From Planctomycetaceae bacterium (GTDB lineage Bacteria; Planctomycetota; Planctomycetia; Planctomycetales; Planctomycetaceae): a stretch of DNA of 64,000 nucleotides. Positions within the stretch are counted from its first letter, which is position 1. Each line of letters starts with the position of its first letter. The stretch is taken from contig JAKFWA010000084.1 of assembly GCA_021732995.1 (NCBI GenBank), positions 124,001 through 188,000 of the forward strand. Direction: 5' to 3'. Under the pieces are notes generated by a model. The model did no database searches. It was not told the DNA's origin and worked only from the letters and a program-made list of their open reading frames with translations. Below, one piece after another: positions 61,201-64,000 of the stretch. Both the position numbers and the translations under genes were made by a program.

Positions 61201-61410
61201 GGCGCACAGAACGTGGTCGCAACCCTGTGGCAGGTCAACGATGCGGAAACGGCACGCCTGATGAACGACTTCTTCATCAATCTCGCCGAAGGGCAGCCGA
61301 AGGCCGTTGCGCTGCGCAACGCGCAGCTCAAGCGGATGCAAGCCCGTCGTGAGAACTTCGGAGCCGCTCACCCGTTCTTCTGGGCTCCGTTCACCATGAC
61401 GGGAATGTGA
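58222..61410 (+). CDS. Exported TPR-CHAT protease
   Basis: A 1062-residue caspase-like protein. The first 30 residues form a signal peptide (YVVWFVWAAVLCWTSTSAWA, then QS), so it is exported. About ten kinesin-light-chain-type TPRs of 42 residues (55-480; EAEPLYQRSLRIRETKLG, DHPEVAASQDTLANLY) are followed by a helical linker (480-640). The CHAT domain (about 650-1062) has the catalytic His886 in LSTHGFFQ and Cys970 in VVLSACETGLG, with NVVATLWQVNDAET and HPFFWAPFTMTG at the end. CHAT enzymes are cysteine peptidases; the TPRs bind the partner. ATG at 58222 is preceded by AAAAGGA. Directly behind giant protein 2, so that protein could be a substrate; not shown. Confidence 0.92.
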   Translation: MMPVQRYVVWFVWAAVLCWTSTSAWAQSARDQLNASFTKGEELRSQGKAGEAIPHLENALRLAPTVLGASSQDTATIQLGLANAYRDMARYAQAEPLYQSSIQIRESKYGPNHVEVANVVNSLANLYLYQGKYQQALAMYQRCLRIKEVQLGPNHLEVAKTLSNQAIVHEKLGQLAQAEPLYERSLRIKEAQPVKDEVSIAATLFSMGNLYFISARYAQAEVAHKRSLQIKEAKLGPNHPDVALGLNALAALYENQGLDLQAESHYQRSLQIQEARLGKDHPEVASSLHGLGMIAMRLGQHSRAEPLLRRSLQIRESRLGADHPEVAASQDTLANLYRITGRTSEAEPLYQRSLRIRETKLGANHPAVAASLSNQGLLYIGLSRMDEAQPLLERSLRILEGALGKDHPTVAMNVHYLGIVYWARGQNDLAEVMYRRALQTRQSQLSADHPEVALTLHNLALVHAAQERWSDAASVADRSRRMVRKYEAQILPGLSEGDQLSFLENIDANRLHAVLSLGVKRKSDPAIVAQSATWMLNAKAVAQQVLVERAFQVRDNKTPETANLRQQLSDVRKRLAGWIAATDKPGQAAERQRQMESLKGQELDLARRLAQASGRARRDEPWVELNEVRQAVPDDAMLIDIMRVDVRNFRGPEKNPGPHYIAWLIPSTNQGNPEIVNLGEAAPIEAAVQKIRQELMAADQTIRTSGEAEAEKTLRSALQTLSDLVLKPLAPLIKSKQRWIVSPDGALWLVPWEALLWDDGYVVEKHRLSYLVSGRDVIPAPPVSTKTNAPMVMANPDFDLGVAEARAEARRILTDPQLQSQLRSPARSLRIGAVQRLPGTAEEAKAITPNLERFARAKPLVYTDKYAQEGVFKVFARPRVAVLSTHGFFQEDQAPAAVDQTALGLGEQRPARTTDGQPLENPLLRCGLLLAGVNRRSEATDPSQDDGVLTGLEIVSADMRGTELVVLSACETGLGQVRNGEGVAGLRQAFQLAGAQNVVATLWQVNDAETARLMNDFFINLAEGQPKAVALRNAQLKRMQARRENFGAAHPFFWAPFTMTGM

Positions 61411-61426
61411 AACAAGACGCCGCCAC

Positions 61427-62623
61427 TTAGTGTACGACGACCTTTGACAGTACGTTCTTTAGTACATGTGCTGAAATCAGATGGTCCCGGTGAGTGTCGT
61501 CGACGAAGACGGACCAATCTCCTTGATTGATACCACTGGTCAATTGCGTCAGCGGTTGGGCATACGTTTTGTAGATTCCCCCGTTGAAGCAGCACGGATC
61601 AAATTGATTCAGCACCTGGATCTGCTTGCGCGGACGGGCATCCTTTTGTGCGATCCCGCCGAGGGCGAAAACTTCCAACCAAGAGGCAATACCGGTTGCC
61701 CGGTCCAAGACTCCGTCTTTGTTGGAATCATCCTCTCCGAAGATGGGCCGATACTCCTGCTCGGAGTCCCCCGCGCTCCCCGGACTATACGGTCGCGCGT
61801 ACAACGGCAGAGCACCTGCGACGGGTATCGAAACGTCGATCCGGGTATCAACCGCCGCGTAGAGATGTGTTGTCCATCCACCGCCTGAGAGCCCAATCAT
61901 CAGCGTCTGCTTCGGATTGGGGTACTCAGCAAGCATCTCGTTCAGGGCCTGAGTAATCGGTTCGAGAAAGAATCGCATGGTTCCGGCTTTCAAGGTCGGT
62001 TCGACCTTGGAGAAGAGTTCATCGTGGCCAGCCGTGCTTCGTCGTTGGACTTCGATTTTTCTTCCTTCAACGACGCAATCTGCGTCGCGATTCCAGGCAA
62101 CCAGTGGCATCTGAATAATCGCAACCACATAGCCATCGTGGAGCAGTTGATTCACAGTGTCGCTCAGCCCCGCCACCAGGTAGTTCTTGGGACCCTCGGG
62201 CATGTGGCCACCATGGACAATCGCCAGTCTCGAGCCCACCGGACCGTCAGACTTGGGCGTGACAACATAAACATCGGCATGCCAATCAAAGCCTGAAACA
62301 TCGACATCGAGTCGCTTCGCTGACGCCAGCAAGTTCGCATTCAGACTGGCGAGTTCGGGAGCATTTCCAGCCACTTCGTGTTTCATGGGACGAGATTTCG
62401 GCAGTCCCCCGGGCCAGATGGCGCGGATCAAGCGGTCACGTGTTGCCTCGGCTTCGACCGAGTCATGAAATCGTACCAGTCCGTCGATACGAAAATCCGC
62501 CGGCACCTCAGGCTTGGCCTGAGCTGCGACATCGCGCACCAGCAGCAGACCAATCACCGCGGCAGCGCGGCAGACGTGACGGAGCATCGGCGCGGCCTGG
62601 ATCGTAATCTCACGCATCTTCAT
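61427..62623 (-). CDS. Exported alpha/beta hydrolase
   Basis: A 398-residue protein with a signal peptide (about 13-35; HVCRAAAVIGLLLVRDVAAQ). The alpha/beta-hydrolase nucleophile elbow is GLSGGGW (about 244-250, Ser246), the acid lies in the LNQFDPCCF segment, and the histidine is in FVDDTHRDHLIS near the end. A DSNKDGVLD stretch (about 298-306) looks like an EF-hand-type calcium loop. LAIVHGGHMPEG supplies the oxyanion region. It is prolyl-oligopeptidase/dienelactone-hydrolase-like; the substrate is unknown. ATGs at 62623, 62617 and 62587 are all possible starts. Its stop (61427) converges on the CHAT gene with 16 bases between. Confidence 0.82.
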   Translation of the reverse strand: MKMREITIQAAPMLRHVCRAAAVIGLLLVRDVAAQAKPEVPADFRIDGLVRFHDSVEAEATRDRLIRAIWPGGLPKSRPMKHEVAGNAPELASLNANLLASAKRLDVDVSGFDWHADVYVVTPKSDGPVGSRLAIVHGGHMPEGPKNYLVAGLSDTVNQLLHDGYVVAIIQMPLVAWNRDADCVVEGRKIEVQRRSTAGHDELFSKVEPTLKAGTMRFFLEPITQALNEMLAEYPNPKQTLMIGLSGGGWTTHLYAAVDTRIDVSIPVAGALPLYARPYSPGSAGDSEQEYRPIFGEDDSNKDGVLDRATGIASWLEVFALGGIAQKDARPRKQIQVLNQFDPCCFNGGIYKTYAQPLTQLTSGINQGDWSVFVDDTHRDHLISAHVLKNVLSKVVVH

Positions 62624-62813
62624 TCTTCGCTTCCCCCTGAAACTGTCGTTCGGCGTTCGGAGCGACTTTCGCGTCGTATATGATCATGGCTTCGTCGCCA
62701 AATCAAACGGTGCACCGCACCCAGGACAGCGCAAGTGGGGATTCAGCCGTCTTCGAATCTCCTTCGACAAGCTCACCGCCAGGTCAACAAAGCCGGCGCG
62801 CGACTCAGCCGGG

Positions 62814-63737
62814 CTAGAAGCGCAAGCCCAGACCGATGTTGGAGAAGAAGTGGGCCGAGTCGTCGGAGAGGCCCCAACCGGTCCGGATGCCAATTTCGCA
62901 ATCGGGGGTGATGAGATAATGCACACCCGGACTGATATATTGAGGGTTCTGGTTGTCTGATTTGTTCTGTGTGAAGATCCCGAAGTACTCCGCATGCACG
63001 TTCCAGCGCTCATGCACCGGTACGCGAAGCACGACCGACGGGGCCCATTGATTGAAACTGTCGCCTTCTGCCTTTTCCGTAGCGTATCGCAAGGCGGTAT
63101 CGAGCTTCCAATCGTCCGGCAGGGTCCAGCCGACGACGTAGGCGACCATCATATCCGTATTATCTTCAGGCCCTGCTGTCGGTGTATATCCCTGGAGGAT
63201 TACAGCACTTTCGGGGAGCCACTCACGTTGCTCAGACACTATGGTCTTGAAACCAAAAAGCACTTGCGCTTCGCTCGTAGCCGATGCTCGACTTTCATCA
63301 CCACCGCTGTCGGTGCCTGAGACATTACCACCGCCGCCAACTTCGTAGTTCCAGCCAATGCGGAACTCGGTGCGTTCGGTCAAACCTACACGAGTAAGCA
63401 ATTCCGGAAAGCTGTGAGTGTCAGCGCTCGTGCGATTGGCAATAAAAGAATATGACATTTCGATGACTGATCGATGACGCCCGACAACTGTTGTTGCGGG
63501 TGTAAATGAATCGCGGTCAGTTTCAATATGCTCTGCAAACGGATCGGATTCTTCGCGGCCTTCCGAGCGCACCCAGGGAGAGTCTTCTTGAAAGACCTCT
63601 GTGCCGGCCAGACTCGTAACAGGTCGGTCGGTGGCCTGCTCAACTGGCAGAGCGAAGTCGTCTGCCAACGCCAAACCTGAGATGAGCGGCAACGAAACCA
63701 GAGCTGACCAGGCTGCGATGGAGATGCGACGGCTCAT
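62814..63737 (-). CDS. Outer-membrane beta-barrel protein (MetA-pathway-of-phenol-degradation-like)
   Basis: A 307-residue protein with a signal peptide (ISIAAWSALVSLPLISGLALA). The mature part has DRDSFTPATTVVGRHRSVIEMSYSF (split: DRDSFTPATTVVG and HRSVIEMSYSF), followed by alternating amphipathic strands (TEFRIGWNYEVGG, EAQVLFGFKTIVSEQ, DTALRYATEKAEGD, WNVHAEYFGIF, CEIGIRTGWGLSDD) and a C-terminal phenylalanine (IGLGLRF). This is the pattern of the Phenol_MetA_deg/transporter family of outer-membrane proteins. Ligand unknown. A porin gene lies directly upstream, so both may serve uptake. Confidence 0.75.
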   Translation of the reverse strand: MSRRISIAAWSALVSLPLISGLALADDFALPVEQATDRPVTSLAGTEVFQEDSPWVRSEGREESDPFAEHIETDRDSFTPATTVVGRHRSVIEMSYSFIANRTSADTHSFPELLTRVGLTERTEFRIGWNYEVGGGGNVSGTDSGGDESRASATSEAQVLFGFKTIVSEQREWLPESAVILQGYTPTAGPEDNTDMMVAYVVGWTLPDDWKLDTALRYATEKAEGDSFNQWAPSVVLRVPVHERWNVHAEYFGIFTQNKSDNQNPQYISPGVHYLITPDCEIGIRTGWGLSDDSAHFFSNIGLGLRF

Positions 63738-63853
63738 ATCAAGGTTCTACTCTCACGTAACCGAGGCTCTCATGCTCGGCTCAGAAGTCTGCAGTGCTGG
63801 TAACACTGTCATTCAAGGCACGCTGAAAACGTGCCCACGTCATTCAGCACCTG

Positions 63854-64000
63854 TCAGAAGTCGATCCGAGCACGCAGTCCAGCAACCAGAGATGTTTCAG
63901 ACGCGACTCGGGAAGGCTCGATGATCTGGAGGTCCGGAGTAATATGCATCCACGGAGTGACCGCGATATTGTAGTAAAGTTCAACACCCTGCTCGTCTCG
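63854..64000 (-). CDS. Carbohydrate-selective porin OprB, C-terminal end (5' part outside window)
   Basis: The window's last 147 bases encode the final 48 residues of a minus-strand gene: GVELYYNIAVTPWMHITPDL, QIIEPSR, then LVAGLRARIDF and a TGA. The AVTPW-x-H-x-TPDLQ-I motif and terminal RIDF are hallmark of OprB-type sugar porins. The frame is open to the edge. Confidence 0.88.
   Translation of the reverse strand, partial: RDEQGVELYYNIAVTPWMHITPDLQIIEPSRVASETSLVAGLRARIDF

Noticed and set aside
62684-63013. 109-residue minus-strand frame ending in CPGCGAPFD
   Set aside because: Most of it is a shadow of the beta-barrel gene; the CxxC-looking end falls in the 190-base spacer with no own start.

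Overview
The window looks like a chromosomal piece of a planctomycete (phylum Planctomycetota). This is inferred from gene content: a squalene-cyclase-fold/DUF4159 protein, a DUF1559 protein, a DUF1080 (3-keto-disaccharide hydrolase) protein, a Tat-exported Gfo/Idh/MocA oxidoreductase, PQQ-type propeller proteins, two large Ser/Thr kinases with WD40 or TPR sensor tails (one directly behind an ECF-type sigma factor), and two giant surface proteins whose N-termini carry the planctomycete LEPR-XLL-like leader. Genus cannot be told from the sequence alone. GC content is moderately high and coding density is high. I saw no rRNA, tRNA, CRISPR array, transposase or prophage gene.

Layout. 1-4490 (minus): partial DUF4159 protein, NAD-sugar epimerase, TPR protein, orphan beta-class DNA methyltransferase. 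4655-10384 (plus): exported-protein cluster with a Tat polysaccharide-deacetylase-like protein, PQQ propeller, CxxCH heme-motif protein overlapping a thioredoxin-fold protein, and a small exported protein. 10414-17378 (minus): parvulin, FHA-GAF-PP2C phosphatase, uronate-isomerase-like protein, NHL propeller, cyclophilin, membrane DUF1559 protein. 17850-30572 (plus): a 4240-residue surface protein made of delta-60 repeats, Ig/Calx-beta domains, 14 cadherin-like repeats interrupted by GEVED and a helical barrel-like domain, and C-terminal RTX repeats. 30854-40045: GT39-like membrane glycosyltransferase, metal-binding Tat lipoprotein, aceE-aceF, a small unknown protein and the Gfo/Idh/MocA protein. 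40174-48131: chlorite-dismutase-like protein, DUF1080 protein, sigma factor plus WD40 kinase operon, MraZ, an unknown protein. 48239-53964 (minus): TonB-dependent receptor downstream of a zinc-ribbon/TPR kinase. 54180-61410 (plus): a second giant RTX protein followed by an exported TPR-CHAT protease. 61427-64000 (minus): exported alpha/beta hydrolase, beta-barrel protein, and the C-terminal end of an OprB-type carbohydrate porin.

How it fits together. Most genes encode envelope or exported functions: carbohydrate uptake and breakdown, periplasmic folding (two PPIases), signalling and very large adhesin-like proteins. The two giants share a roughly 400-residue C-terminal region, a recurring inter-RTX spacer module and an identical style of C-terminal tail, so they are probably paralogues using the same export or anchoring route. 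The best candidate for an under-described system is the pairing of giant protein 2 with an exported TPR-CHAT protease, together with the embedded barrel-like domain of giant protein 1.
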